Origin: CALAMC01 sp964459465
GTDB lineage: Bacteria; Zixibacteria; MSB-5A5; GN15; PGXB01
DNA length: 64,000 nt
NCBI GenBank assembly: GCA_964459465.1
Contig: CAYWLR010000018.1
Location: 1 to 64,000, forward strand
Direction of reading: 5' to 3'
The notes under the pieces: model-generated
The model's database searches: none
What the model saw: the letters and a program-made list of their open reading frames with translations, nothing else
Told to the model about the DNA's origin: nothing
In this document: positions 7,595-16,944 of the stretch, piece by piece
Layout: each line of letters starts with the position of its first letter
Position numbering within the stretch: the stretch's first letter is position 1
Program-made: the position numbers and the translations under genes

Positions 7595-9271
7595 ATGGAC
7601 ATTGAAAGAGAGATACTCGAAGTCGATATCCTTGTCGTCGGCGCCGGACCGGCCGGGTTGTCGTGCGCTTATCATCTGGCCGAATTGATAAAAAAATCCG
7701 ACGGCCGGGTCGCCATGCCGGAAATAGTCGTGCTTGAAAAAGGCAGTTATCCCGGAGCGCACTCCTTTTCCGGAGCCGTTTTTGACCCGTCCATAATAAA
7801 AATACTGATGCCCGATTTTCTCGAAAGGGGATTCCCGTTCGAGAAAAAGGCGGGTCGGGACCGGCTGTACTACCTGACTGAAAATTCCAAAATTAAATTC
7901 CCGTTTTTGCCCAAGCCGTTTCATAACGACGGCAATTACATCGTTTCTCTGAATAAGGTTGTCGGCTGGCTGGCCGAGCAGGTCGAGGCGGCCGGGGTCA
8001 ACATATTCCCCGCTACCGGGGGCTTTGAGCTTCTGGTCGAAAACGGGACCGTCACCGGCGTGCGCACGGTTGACCTCGGACTCAACAAAGAGGGTGAACC
8101 GCGCGAGAATTTCGAACCCGGGTCGATACTCAAAGCCAAAGTAACTATTCTGGCGGAAGGGGTGCATGGGTCGTTAGCCAAGCAGGCGTTTTCGAAATTG
8201 CATCTGAATGATGAAAGAATGCCCCAGCAGTATTTAACCGGTGTCAAGGAAATCTGGGAAATTCCCGAAGGGCGTCTTGGCGACGGAGAAATCATTCATA
8301 CATTCGGCTGGCCGCTTCCCAATTATGAATACGGCGGCGGCTTTGTATATGACATGGGCGGTCATATGGCCGCAGTCGGATTCGCGGTCGGGCTGAACAG
8401 TCCCAATCCGACGAACGACCCGCATTACCGGTTTCAGCAGTTTAAGACTCATCCTCTGGTGCGGAAAATTTTCGAGGGCGGCAAGATGCTTCATTACGGG
8501 GCGAAAACCATCCCAGAAGGCGGCTATTACGCCATGCCGAAATTGTATCATGACGGTTTATTGCTGGTCGGAGATTCGGCCGGATTTCTCAATGCCCGGA
8601 GGTTGAAAGGCATTCACCTGGCCATGGAATCGGGCATGATGGCCGCCGAGACGATTTTCGAGGCCCTTCAGAAAGATGATTTCGGGCCGGACGTTTTATC
8701 GGAGATGCAGACGCGTTTCGATAATTCGCAGGCCAAAGAAGAGTTATATGCCGTTCGCAATTATCATTCGGGTTTCGACGATGGTTTACCGGCAGGAATG
8801 ATTTCGGCCGGTTTTCAGATGATTTCCGGTGGATATGGCCTGGCCGACCGGAGGCGGACACATCCCGATCACGAACATGTGATGCCGTACAATGAATTTT
8901 TATCGGTCAGAAACCATAACGCCATCAAGCGTGATTTGAAGTTCGACAATGAATACCTGTTCGACAAACTGACCGACGTCTATCACAGCGGCACCAAGCA
9001 TGAGGAAGAACAGCCGTCGCATCTGGTTATTTCCGATATCGATATATGTAATACGCGGTGCACCGAGGAGTATGGCAATCCCTGCCAATATTTTTGTCCG
9101 GCCCAGGTTTACGAGATGGTTGACGATGAATCCCGGCCCGGCAAGAAGAAACTCCAGCTGACGCCGTCCAATTGTGTTCATTGTAAAACCTGTGATATCG
9201 CCGACCCATACCAGGTAATAACCTGGGTGGTTCCGGAAGGCGGCGGCGGGCCGAATTACACCAATTGTTGA
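7595..9271 (+). CDS. Electron transfer flavoprotein-ubiquinone oxidoreductase (ETF-QO)
   Basis: This 558-residue protein matches the usual ETF-QO length. It has an FAD-binding GXGXXG region (VVGAGPAGLSCAYHLAEL), the second flavin-contact region (GDSAGFLNARRLKGIHLAMESG), and a C-terminal [4Fe-4S] domain with cysteines in CPAQVYE and NCVHCKTCDI. It passes electrons from reduced ETF (fatty acid or amino acid oxidation) to quinone at the inner membrane. etfAB genes are not nearby. A clear terminator follows, so this is the end of a transcript. Confidence in the family is high. Confidence 0.94.
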   Translation: MDIEREILEVDILVVGAGPAGLSCAYHLAELIKKSDGRVAMPEIVVLEKGSYPGAHSFSGAVFDPSIIKILMPDFLERGFPFEKKAGRDRLYYLTENSKIKFPFLPKPFHNDGNYIVSLNKVVGWLAEQVEAAGVNIFPATGGFELLVENGTVTGVRTVDLGLNKEGEPRENFEPGSILKAKVTILAEGVHGSLAKQAFSKLHLNDERMPQQYLTGVKEIWEIPEGRLGDGEIIHTFGWPLPNYEYGGGFVYDMGGHMAAVGFAVGLNSPNPTNDPHYRFQQFKTHPLVRKIFEGGKMLHYGAKTIPEGGYYAMPKLYHDGLLLVGDSAGFLNARRLKGIHLAMESGMMAAETIFEALQKDDFGPDVLSEMQTRFDNSQAKEELYAVRNYHSGFDDGLPAGMISAGFQMISGGYGLADRRRTHPDHEHVMPYNEFLSVRNHNAIKRDLKFDNEYLFDKLTDVYHSGTKHEEEQPSHLVISDIDICNTRCTEEYGNPCQYFCPAQVYEMVDDESRPGKKKLQLTPSNCVHCKTCDIADPYQVITWVVPEGGGGPNYTNC

Positions 9272-9293
9272 GGTTTAACAGATTTGTTAAAAG

Positions 9294-9316
9294 GGCCGCC
9301 ACGGGCGGCCTTTTTT
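9294..9316 (+). terminator. Rho-independent terminator after ETF-QO
   Basis: The perfect stem GGCCGCC / GGCGGCC with loop ACG is followed by TTTTTT. Confidence 0.9.
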
Positions 9317-9485
9317 GTGAGTGTTTGCTCCAACATCGGTTCAAGAACAGTGAATTGAATAATCGCCAAATTTGCGTTTTATCGCGTATTTTTGATTTTT
9401 TCCCAACTCTTTGGCAATAATCGAGTATTATTAAATAGGATTTTAAGATTATTTGGGGCCTTAAAGACAGAGGGAAGTATTATCC

Positions 9486-10286
9486 ATGCTTATTCGCGTC
9501 GTCGCCGTACAGATGGAGCTGGGACGCCAGTTAACTCTTGAGGATAAACTGCATATTTTCAAGCAGAGGCCGGAATTCGTCTGTCTCCCGGAGTATTTTA
9601 TGGTTGGCAGTGCGCTGCCCGATTTTTCCCGTTCGGCCCTTCAGATAAAGGAAAATCTCGATTATATTCAACGCCTGTCTATGGAATTGGATACCTGTGT
9701 GATCGGGGGTTCGGTGGTCGAGTCGGACGGCGATTGCCTGTATAACAGCTCGTATATATTCAACCGGGGTCATAAACTCGGCAAGTATCGGAAATTAAAT
9801 CCGGTCAGCGGAGAAATCGCCAAAGGCATTTTGCCCGGAGATAAAATTTTCGTCAGCGAAGTGGACGGGATCGGGGTTGGGCTGTTGATTTGCGCCGACG
9901 CCCTCAATTCCGGATTGTTTGAACTGATGGCCATAGAACAGGTCGATATTATATTCATACCGACCACGTCGCCGTTGAAACCGGCCGAATCGAAATCGGA
10001 GAAGCAGAAGCGCGACCGGGATATTTATGTCAGGGGAGCGGAGTTGGCCGGGGCATTTGTTGTTAAAACTTGTGCCGTCGGGCACCTGTTTGAGAGGCCA
10101 TTGCAGGGTCGGTCTCTGATTGCGTCGCCCTGGGGAATCGAGGCCCGCGTGCCGTTCCATGACGAACTGGACAAGACGATTATTTCGGCTGTTCTGGATA
10201 TCGGGGGCCTTCGCGAGTTTCGTCAGAAGAAAGCTCTTCAGGCAAACAGGTCATTAAGTTCCATGTATGACGATTTGGTCAATTAA
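9486..10286 (+). CDS. Carbon-nitrogen hydrolase (nitrilase superfamily)
   Basis: A 266-residue single-domain nitrilase-fold enzyme. The catalytic triad can be read: Glu36 in CLPEYF, Lys103 in YRKLNP and Cys136 in LLICADAL. It should hydrolyse an amide or nitrile-type C-N bond in the cytoplasm. The context (between ETF-QO and a foldase gene, each on separate transcripts) gives no substrate. AGAGGGAAG precedes the start. It could be an omega-amidase or an N-carbamoyl-type hydrolase; the sequence alone does not decide. Confidence 0.88.
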   Translation: MLIRVVAVQMELGRQLTLEDKLHIFKQRPEFVCLPEYFMVGSALPDFSRSALQIKENLDYIQRLSMELDTCVIGGSVVESDGDCLYNSSYIFNRGHKLGKYRKLNPVSGEIAKGILPGDKIFVSEVDGIGVGLLICADALNSGLFELMAIEQVDIIFIPTTSPLKPAESKSEKQKRDRDIYVRGAELAGAFVVKTCAVGHLFERPLQGRSLIASPWGIEARVPFHDELDKTIISAVLDIGGLREFRQKKALQANRSLSSMYDDLVN

Positions 10287-10309
10287 AAAAGGCGCCGCAG
10301 ATCGGCGCC
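10285..10309 (-). terminator. Rho-independent terminator of the foldase gene (minus strand)
   Basis: GGCGCCG-CAGAT-CGGCGCC forms a perfect 7-base stem. Read on the minus strand it is followed by TTTTTT (AAAAAA at 10285-10290 on plus). It lies between two convergent genes; on the plus strand the T tract is poor, so it mainly serves the minus-strand gene. Confidence 0.8.
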
Positions 10310-10335
10310 CTTAAATTCAATATTAAAAGACTTGT

Positions 10336-12168
10336 CTAATAATTTCCGCTGCCGCTGTAAAAATCCTCCACCCAGTTTTCCACTTTGGCACTTTTAAACA
10401 GGTTGTTGTACCACTTGCTATAGAAATCCTGCTGTTTTTTCGTCAGTACTTCCTGGTAGAGAGAATCCTGGGTGCGGTTGAATTCTTCCACGTCGGGAGA
10501 TATGCGTTGCACCAGCTTAAGAATCGCAACGCCATTGCGATACTCAATCGGTTCTGAAACCTGATCGACTTGTTCCAGCGCAAAGGCCGCGGCCAGAACT
10601 GACGGCTCCTTGCCGATATTGGGAATTACGGATGTCCGCGTAATTTTATCTTTGACGGCGTACGGGAATCCGTACTTGCGGCTGACCTCGGGCATGGATT
10701 TACCACTGACGAGTTCCCGGCGGATAACGGCGGCCGTATCCAGGGCGGTTTTTTGGACCCACTTGGTCTGAACGCCGCGTTTGACGCTGGAGAGCACTTC
10801 GGTGAAGGGACGGTGACCGGCTTCGATATGTTCGGCGACGCGGTAAACATAGAAGCCGTTATCGGCCTCGATAACGTTGGAGATGTGATCGATTTTCGCG
10901 TTGGCGATGCTTTTATGCATCTTCTCGTCTTTAAGATTGATTATGGGGATATAATCATCTACGGTAAAGGCCCGGGTTGTATCCACTTTATAATTGAACT
11001 GCTCTGCCGCCTTTTCAAAACCTACGGTTTTGGCGGCTTCGGCGAATTCTTCGGCGGCTTCCTTGCGGGCAACCATAGTTTCGGTCGACGTTTCAACTTT
11101 CATCAGAATATGCGCGGCGTGGCGTTCCTCTTCCATTTTGTTGGTAGTCGGGTTCCTTTTGCCCCGGACGTCCAGGAGCTTAATAATATGATAACCGAAC
11201 ATGGTCTTGACGGGACGACTGATCTGCCCGGGTTGCATGGCGAAGACGGCGCTGTCGAAAGGGGCCACCATGCGACCGCGTTCGAACCACCCCAGGTCGC
11301 CGCCGTTCTCGGCCGAGTTATCCTCGGATAAAGTGCGGGCGTATTCCTCGAAATCGGCCCCGGCGATTAAAGAGTCATAAATGTCGGTCATCTGGTAGAG
11401 GACGCGATTCCAATCGTCGCTGGACGGTTCCAGCTTGAAAGAAACGACATTCAAAACGCTGCGTTCTTTGATGGTATAATCCTCGATATGGTCTTCATAG
11501 TATGTTTTCAATTCATTTTCATCTGGTTCCGGGGCTTTCGGACGCAAATCTTTATCGGAAATATAAATATACCCGATTTCCAATTCTTCCCTGGAATCCA
11601 TGAAGGCCTGCATGATTTCAGCCGGTGTCACACGTACGGCGCTGACCACTTCCTGCTGAAGTTTGAAGCGCTCTATATTGGGTAAAACATATTGTTCTAT
11701 CGAGGCCCAGAAGGGAGCGGCGTTGGGATCGACCATGGCCGAGACATATTTTTGATAATCGAACTTGCCGTCGGTCATGAACTGCGGGGCCTGCTGAATT
11801 TCCTGCGGCGGATACAATCTCAAGTAATTGAACATTTCTTCGTCGGTGACGGCTATTTTGTATTTATCAATTTCCTGACGAAGCAGGTAATCGGCGATTA
11901 ACTGTTGCCAGGCCTGATTGCGCAATTCGCGAACTTTGCTGACGGTCAGGTCGATGTCGCTTTTTTCCTGCTCCTGACGAATCAGGGAGTTGTAATAACG
12001 GTCGAAAACCTGCCAGGAGATTTCCTCGCCGTTGATTTTGCCGACCGTATTTTTCACGTTCCTGGAGCTGGATATGTCGGCGCCCCACTGCAGAATAATC
12101 ATACCGGTAAAGAATACCAGAACAATAATGATGATTGGGAAAATCAGCCGTCTTAGTAGTTGAAACAT
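10336..12168 (-). CDS. PpiD/SurA-like peptidylprolyl isomerase (membrane-anchored periplasmic foldase)
   Basis: This 610-residue protein has one N-terminal membrane helix (FPIIIIVLVFFTGMIIL, about residues 10-26). It is followed by a SurA/PpiD-type N-terminal helical domain with a VGKINGEEISWQVF start. A parvulin domain lies near residues 230-360 (ENGGDLGWFERGRMVAPFDSAVFAMQPGQIS and GYHIIKLLDV). A second region beginning ERHAAHILMKVET may be another, incomplete parvulin-like repeat. The anchor and domain order match PpiD. It would help fold proteins leaving the Sec channel. GGAGAG lies upstream of the start. The gene is divergent from the M23 peptidase gene. Confidence 0.85.
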   Translation of the reverse strand: MFQLLRRLIFPIIIIVLVFFTGMIILQWGADISSSRNVKNTVGKINGEEISWQVFDRYYNSLIRQEQEKSDIDLTVSKVRELRNQAWQQLIADYLLRQEIDKYKIAVTDEEMFNYLRLYPPQEIQQAPQFMTDGKFDYQKYVSAMVDPNAAPFWASIEQYVLPNIERFKLQQEVVSAVRVTPAEIMQAFMDSREELEIGYIYISDKDLRPKAPEPDENELKTYYEDHIEDYTIKERSVLNVVSFKLEPSSDDWNRVLYQMTDIYDSLIAGADFEEYARTLSEDNSAENGGDLGWFERGRMVAPFDSAVFAMQPGQISRPVKTMFGYHIIKLLDVRGKRNPTTNKMEEERHAAHILMKVETSTETMVARKEAAEEFAEAAKTVGFEKAAEQFNYKVDTTRAFTVDDYIPIINLKDEKMHKSIANAKIDHISNVIEADNGFYVYRVAEHIEAGHRPFTEVLSSVKRGVQTKWVQKTALDTAAVIRRELVSGKSMPEVSRKYGFPYAVKDKITRTSVIPNIGKEPSVLAAAFALEQVDQVSEPIEYRNGVAILKLVQRISPDVEEFNRTQDSLYQEVLTKKQQDFYSKWYNNLFKSAKVENWVEDFYSGSGNY

Positions 12169-12312
12169 CAGGTTCTCTCCTCAATAGTCGTTGCTCAAAT
12201 TTAACCCGACAATATAAGCGATTTATGCAAATGCGCAAGTCGGATATTGCCCGGTTTTGTCATAAAACTTTTTGACTTTGAACCGGTAGGCCGATAACTT
12301 GTTTAATCGGTT

Positions 12313-14580
12313 ATGAAGATAGTATCGGATTATATTCGGGCCATCTTGATGGCTGTAATTTTATGTGTCGCAACGGCCCTCGGCGCAGACACGCAATGGC
12401 CGGTTAAGGGCAATATCGATTTATCCTCCGGATTCTGCGAATTCCGCCCGGCCCACTTCCATGGCGGTATCGATATTCGCACCGGTGGTAAGGAAGGGCG
12501 GGAAATTTTTGCCCCGGCCGACGGTTATGTCTGGCGGATAAGGTATTCATATACCGGCTACGGTAAAGGGCTGTATCTCAAGGATGGCGGGGGACGAATT
12601 TATGTATTCGGGCACCTGTCGCGTCTGTCCGACCGGCTGGAGAAGATTGTTAGGGCGGAGCAATATGGCCGCAAAAGGTATTCATTCGATATCACCCTCG
12701 AACCGGATTCACTGCCGGTTAAGGCGGGCGAATTGATAGCCTATTCGGGGCAGTCCGGAAATGGGGCGCCGCATATTCATTTTGAAGTACGCAACCGGGA
12801 CAATCAACCGCTCAATCCTCTCCGGCAGGGATTTGGGGTGGTCGATAATACCGCCCCGGAAATAAGTCAGGTGGCTTTCATTCAAACCGATGAGAGTTCA
12901 CTTTTCGATACCGGGGAAAGACGACGGTTTTATGAAACCCGCTATAAACGTTCCGAGAATCTTTATTATCTGGATTCGGTGCCGTTGATTCAAGGTCCGC
13001 TGGCGCTGGCGGTGCGCGCTTACGACCGTATCCGTGAGAATGGCCCGCGTTTGAGTATATATGGTATCAAGCTTTATATCGACGATTATCTATATTATGA
13101 AGCCGTGTTCGATTCATATGATTACGGTCAGACCGGGATGGTCGACCTGGTTTTCGATTATGCCTCGCAGATGCAGGACCAGTCGCACTGGCACCGCCTG
13201 TACAATCCGCCGGGCATGGTCTATCCGGGGAGTCGCTCGGTGTATGAAAACGGCGGGATATTTTCGGGGAAAACCAATTACAGCTATGGACTTCATAGCG
13301 GCCGGGTCGAGGCGTATGACGCCGCCGGCAATAAATCAGAATTCCAGTTCAAATTCGTCCTGGCTCCGCCCGGACGATTTTTTGAAGTCGGCTGGCGGGG
13401 CGATTCACTATTGCATGTTCAGGCCTCATCCGATGTTCGCTATATAGATTTGGAACAACTCTCCGTTTATGGTATCGGCAATTCCGGTGAGTGGCATATT
13501 ATCGACAATAGCGGTATCCAGAAAGTCGGCGAACTTGGTTGCCGAATTCCACTGCCTCATGTGCGCCAGAATATACACATGCTTAAAATCACGGCCATCG
13601 GCTCTTCGGGGTGGAGTAAAGATGATGTCTATCTGACCTTGACCGAAGATAGTCGTCCCGAATTCAATATAGGTTATCGTCTCGACGGGGAAGGAGTAGT
13701 GATAGAAGTTTCATCGCGGCGGCGAATCTGCCCCATTCCCGAAATAACGGCGGTTTACGGCGATGGGTATAAAAAAAGCCTGCCCGTAATCGTTCTCTCG
13801 CCGAGAAAATTCGCCGCTTTTATCCGACCGGGAAATATAAATGCCGATCCGGTCCGTATTGAGGTATTTTCCGGAGGCAGCGCGATTGCGGTCGCCGGGC
13901 GGGACGTGTCCATCAAGGCCGTAGGACACTATCCCGGGAAAACCCTGTCAAGCAGTGATGGTGTCGCTCGTGTCGAAATTGAAAACGGGGATTTATATTT
14001 CCCGGTTTATCTGGAACTGTATCAAGATCCCAAATGGTATGAGCACCGAAAAAAGATGGCCACGGCGGCGTATTCGGTGGGGCCGACGACGGTTCCTCTG
14101 GCGGCGGAGGTCAAGGTTTCATTTGCGGGCGACTTCGACCCAACCGACCGGCAACTGGTCATCTGTCGTTTGAATTCCAGGGAAAAGTGGAAGCCGTTGG
14201 AGACAAAACGGGAAGCCGGCCGGCTTGTCAGCAGTTCGGGTTTTCTGGGTATATTTGCCGTCCTCAAGGATGATGAAGCACCGGTCATTAAAAAAATCTA
14301 TCCGAGTAATCAGGCGATTATAAGAAACAATTATCCAGAGATACAGTGCACGGTGAGCGATGATATTTCGGGTATAGAATCCGACGAACAGGTACTGATG
14401 GAACTCGATGGCGAATGGCTTATTCCTGAATATGACCCGGAGACGGAAATTCTCAAGACCACGCCGCGACGGAAATTAAATGATGGACGGCATGAGTTGA
14501 AAATCACCGTGGCCGACAAAGTCGGCAATATACGTACGATTGTTTCCGAATTTACCGTTAAAACGGAAGAGGGGAATTAG
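12313..14580 (+). CDS. M23-family (LytM) metallopeptidase with C-terminal beta-sandwich domains
   Basis: A 755-residue exported protein with a signal peptide (about residues 8-25, ending ALGA). The LytM domain lies at about residues 38-170: metal ligands His50 and Asp54 in HFHGGIDI, His101 in FGHLSRL, and His154/His156 in PHIHFEVR. These are all the zinc ligands and catalytic histidines of the family, so peptidoglycan endopeptidase activity is plausible. The remaining 550 residues are beta-rich, with an Ig-like repeat near the end (PVIKKIYPSNQAIIRNNYPE). It lies five bases before the rhomboid gene, so the pair is one operon. Confidence 0.85.
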   Translation: MKIVSDYIRAILMAVILCVATALGADTQWPVKGNIDLSSGFCEFRPAHFHGGIDIRTGGKEGREIFAPADGYVWRIRYSYTGYGKGLYLKDGGGRIYVFGHLSRLSDRLEKIVRAEQYGRKRYSFDITLEPDSLPVKAGELIAYSGQSGNGAPHIHFEVRNRDNQPLNPLRQGFGVVDNTAPEISQVAFIQTDESSLFDTGERRRFYETRYKRSENLYYLDSVPLIQGPLALAVRAYDRIRENGPRLSIYGIKLYIDDYLYYEAVFDSYDYGQTGMVDLVFDYASQMQDQSHWHRLYNPPGMVYPGSRSVYENGGIFSGKTNYSYGLHSGRVEAYDAAGNKSEFQFKFVLAPPGRFFEVGWRGDSLLHVQASSDVRYIDLEQLSVYGIGNSGEWHIIDNSGIQKVGELGCRIPLPHVRQNIHMLKITAIGSSGWSKDDVYLTLTEDSRPEFNIGYRLDGEGVVIEVSSRRRICPIPEITAVYGDGYKKSLPVIVLSPRKFAAFIRPGNINADPVRIEVFSGGSAIAVAGRDVSIKAVGHYPGKTLSSSDGVARVEIENGDLYFPVYLELYQDPKWYEHRKKMATAAYSVGPTTVPLAAEVKVSFAGDFDPTDRQLVICRLNSREKWKPLETKREAGRLVSSSGFLGIFAVLKDDEAPVIKKIYPSNQAIIRNNYPEIQCTVSDDISGIESDEQVLMELDGEWLIPEYDPETEILKTTPRRKLNDGRHELKITVADKVGNIRTIVSEFTVKTEEGN

Positions 14581-14585
14581 GAGTC

Positions 14586-15275
14586 ATGTTTATTCCCCTG
14601 AAAGACGAAAATCCCGGCCTTAAACGGCCCTATGTCACCTTTGCACTTATTGTTGTCAATTGTCTTGTTTATTTAATATCGATCATGCGGACGCCACAGG
14701 AATTTCAGATTTTCGTGTACCAGTATGGCCTGATACCGATTGAGCTGATGCACATGAGCGAAATCACGCCGCAGTATTCATGGCCGATTATGCTGTCTCC
14801 CTTTTCGAGCATGTTTCTGCATGGCGGTTTTATGCACCTGGCGGGAAACATGCTGTACTTATGGATATTCGGGAATAATATCGAAGATCACCTCGGCCGC
14901 GTGAAATTTATAATATTCTACCTCGTATCGGGGCTGGCGGCCTCGCTTTTATTTGTTGTCTTCAGCCCGGATTCGCAAATCCCTCTGGTCGGTGCATCGG
15001 GAGCGATTGCGGGTGTAATGGGCGCTTATATCGTCCTTTTCCCCCATGCCCGGATCCTGACGCTATTATTTCTGTTTTATTTCATTCGGATTATACGCGT
15101 CCCGGCCATGGTTGCGCTCGGTTTCTGGTTTGTCTATCAATTGTTGATGGCGGCGCTGGCCGGTGGGGGTGGGGGAGTGGCCTGGCTGGCTCACGTTGGT
15201 GGTTTTGCCTTCGGCTTCCTATGGTTCAAGCTGTTCGCGCGCGGGAAAAGCACCCGGCGGATATATCTTGACTGA
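14586..15275 (+). CDS. Rhomboid-family intramembrane serine protease
   Basis: A 229-residue polytopic membrane protein with the rhomboid signatures HLAGNMLYLWIFGNNIEDHLG, the catalytic serine S138 in GASGAIAGVMGAY and the catalytic histidine H203 in LAHVGGFAFGF. It cleaves membrane-anchored substrates within the bilayer. The N-terminal extension (MFIPLKDENP) is the type common in bacterial rhomboids near the start of TM1. The ribosome binding site AGGAG overlaps the end of the M23 gene, suggesting coupled expression. Confidence 0.92.
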   Translation: MFIPLKDENPGLKRPYVTFALIVVNCLVYLISIMRTPQEFQIFVYQYGLIPIELMHMSEITPQYSWPIMLSPFSSMFLHGGFMHLAGNMLYLWIFGNNIEDHLGRVKFIIFYLVSGLAASLLFVVFSPDSQIPLVGASGAIAGVMGAYIVLFPHARILTLLFLFYFIRIIRVPAMVALGFWFVYQLLMAALAGGGGGVAWLAHVGGFAFGFLWFKLFARGKSTRRIYLD

Positions 15276-15308
15276 TATCTCTCAGAAACGTTTGAAGAAT
15301 TAAAGGCG

Positions 15309-15370
15309 ACGGGAGTGGTGGATCGGGGGTCTTTCCCCCTCGAAATTGATGCCCCAATCCACCGACCCGT
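15309..15370. repeat. Long imperfect stem-loop in the rhomboid-mreB gap
   Basis: ACGGG, GGTGGAT and GGGG on the left arm pair in order with CCCC, ATCCACC and CCCGT on the right arm, separated by short internal loops. The central loop is 23 bases. A local GGGGG-TCTTT-CCCCC hairpin is an alternative fold. It may be a structured RNA or a dispersed palindromic element; no known RNA family was recognised. Confidence 0.6.
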
Positions 15371-15538
15371 TTCGAAGCAGAGCACGAAGACTTCGAAGAC
15401 GAGATATCCCCCGCCGCACCCTGTTTCCCTGAGCCGCCAGCATTTTGTCGGCCGCAGGAAGCCGCAAGTTATACCAAAGCTTTGAGGGTGACTATTTTGT
15501 TTAAATATTCCCGCCGATTACACGGGGCAAACCGACAT

Positions 15539-15785
15539 TAATAGGGTTACGGAGAGGGTATAATCCCAAACGAGCAGACAGTTAACCCATCGGTGCGGGA
15601 AATTTTCACGATTTTATGGCCACTTTGACAGTAATAAAGATATTTCCAATGGGCCGCTTCGTCAAGGAATTATTCGATTTTCAAGGGATTTTATCAAGTC
15701 TTAACTTTTTTGTTGCTTTTTGCGGCAGGCGGGATTAATCTATCGCAAAAATTGACGACATTTAAAGTACGGTGTAACCCTATTA
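15539..15785. repeat. 12-base perfect inverted repeats bracketing 247 bases before mreB
   Basis: TAATAGGGTTAC at 15539-15550 and GTAACCCTATTA at 15774-15785 are exact reverse complements. Outside them CGAC and GTCG extend the match with a small asymmetric gap. The interior has no coding sequence. The layout fits a small non-autonomous element (MITE-like) or a long-range regulatory pairing. Confidence 0.65.
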
Positions 15786-15802
15786 CGTCGTTAGGATTAT
15801 AA

Positions 15803-16831
15803 GTGGGCTTGTTTGATTTTATTTCAAGCGACATCGGTATTGACCTGGGAACGGCTAATACTCTGGTGTTTGTACGAGGACAGGGAATTGTCCTGAATGA
15901 ACCGTCGGTTGTGGCCGTCGAAAAAGCCACCGGGAAAATTCTTGCGGTTGGTTCGGCGGCCAAAGAAATGCTGGGGCGGACGCCCGGCGAAATCGCGGCC
16001 ATCAGACCGCTCAAAGACGGCGTCATCGCTGACTTTGATATTTCCGAAAAGCTTCTGTCGGATTTCATCCGGCGCGTCATTCGTCATAAGTACCTGATGA
16101 AGCCGCGCATCGTGATTTCGGTACCATCCGGTATCACCGAAGTCGAGAAACGCGCGGTGCGGGATTCGGCGGAGAACGCCGGCGCGCGCGAGGTATTTTT
16201 ATTGCAGGAACCAATGGCCGCCGCCATCGGAGTGGGCCTGGCCGTGGACCAGCCATCGGGTATCATGATTATCGATATCGGCGGCGGGACTTCCGAGATC
16301 GCGGTGATTGCCTTAAACGGCATCGTCAATAATATTTCGGTACGTATCGCCGGAGACGAACTCAACGATGCCGTAATCATGTACCTCAAGAAAAATTATA
16401 ACCTGCTTATTGGTGAGTTAACCGCCGAGGATATCAAGATTCGAATCGGGTCGGCCTTTCCGCTGGAAAAAGAAATTTCAATGGAAATCAAGGGTCGCGA
16501 TCTGGTGGCCGGGGTTCCGAAGAACCTGAAGCTGTCGTCGGTACAGGTACGCGAAGCGCTGGTGGAACCGATCGACCGAATCGTCGAGGCGGTGCGGCAG
16601 TCGCTGGAAAAGACCCCGCCCGAACTGGCCTCGGATATTCTGGAACGAGGCATCATCTTAACCGGCGGGGGTGCCCTGTTGCGAGGACTGGATAAACGTC
16701 TGCGGCAGGAGACCAATCTGCCGGTTAATATCGCCGAAGATCCATTGACATGCGTTGTCAGGGGAACCGGCAAAGTTCTGGAAAATATGCAGCAATATTC
16801 AAAGGTATTGATGAAAAGCCGCCCCGATTGA
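15803..16831 (+). CDS. mreB: Rod-shape-determining protein MreB
   Basis: A 342-residue actin-like ATPase that forms membrane-bound filaments guiding lateral cell-wall synthesis. Motifs visible: phosphate-1 loop DIGIDLGTANTLV, connect/phosphate-2 IMIIDIGGGTSEIAVIAL, and the adenosine motif ILTGGGALLRGLD. GTG at 15803 is taken as start because the conserved GLFDF begins there and TTAGGA lies upstream. mreC and mreD do not follow; instead a terminator and an ECF sigma gene do, so mreB is monocistronic here. Confidence 0.97.
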   Translation: MGLFDFISSDIGIDLGTANTLVFVRGQGIVLNEPSVVAVEKATGKILAVGSAAKEMLGRTPGEIAAIRPLKDGVIADFDISEKLLSDFIRRVIRHKYLMKPRIVISVPSGITEVEKRAVRDSAENAGAREVFLLQEPMAAAIGVGLAVDQPSGIMIIDIGGGTSEIAVIALNGIVNNISVRIAGDELNDAVIMYLKKNYNLLIGELTAEDIKIRIGSAFPLEKEISMEIKGRDLVAGVPKNLKLSSVQVREALVEPIDRIVEAVRQSLEKTPPELASDILERGIILTGGGALLRGLDKRLRQETNLPVNIAEDPLTCVVRGTGKVLENMQQYSKVLMKSRPD

Positions 16832-16864
16832 GTTGTGCAAAAAAGATACACGGCCATAAATCAG

Positions 16865-16895
16865 GGACAAACTTGCCAGAGTTTGTCCTTTTTTT
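16865..16895 (+). terminator. Rho-independent terminator after mreB
   Basis: The perfect 9-base stem GGACAAACT / AGTTTGTCC with loop TGCCAG is followed by seven T. Confidence 0.93.
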
Positions 16896-16944
16896 ATTAG
16901 TCTTTTGGATATATCGTTTGTCCAAAGGGTAAAGATACAAGAAG

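Larger units (their letters stand above)
15276..15802. other. 527-base non-coding region upstream of mreB
   Basis: No protein gene is supported here. The region holds a long imperfect stem at 15309-15370 and a 12-base inverted-repeat pair at 15539-15785 (both listed separately). A TATAAT stands at 15559-15564 without a convincing -35 box and a TTGACA at 15624-15629 without a good -10 box. mreB transcription probably starts inside this stretch. Confidence 0.6.

Noticed and set aside
10753..11331. 192-residue plus-strand frame inside the PpiD-like gene
   Set aside because: Shadow frame; Gly/Phe-rich composition is typical of the reverse of a helical, charged protein.
15376..15460. Possible 6S RNA on the minus strand (GGGAAACAGGGTGCGGCGGG resembles the 3' part of 6S)
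   Set aside because: A matching 5' half and the closing stem of 6S could not be found; similarity is limited to one short stretch. A covariance-model search would decide.
15300..15540. SRP RNA, RNase P RNA or tmRNA in the gap before mreB
   Set aside because: None of the conserved core sequences of these RNAs can be read on either strand.
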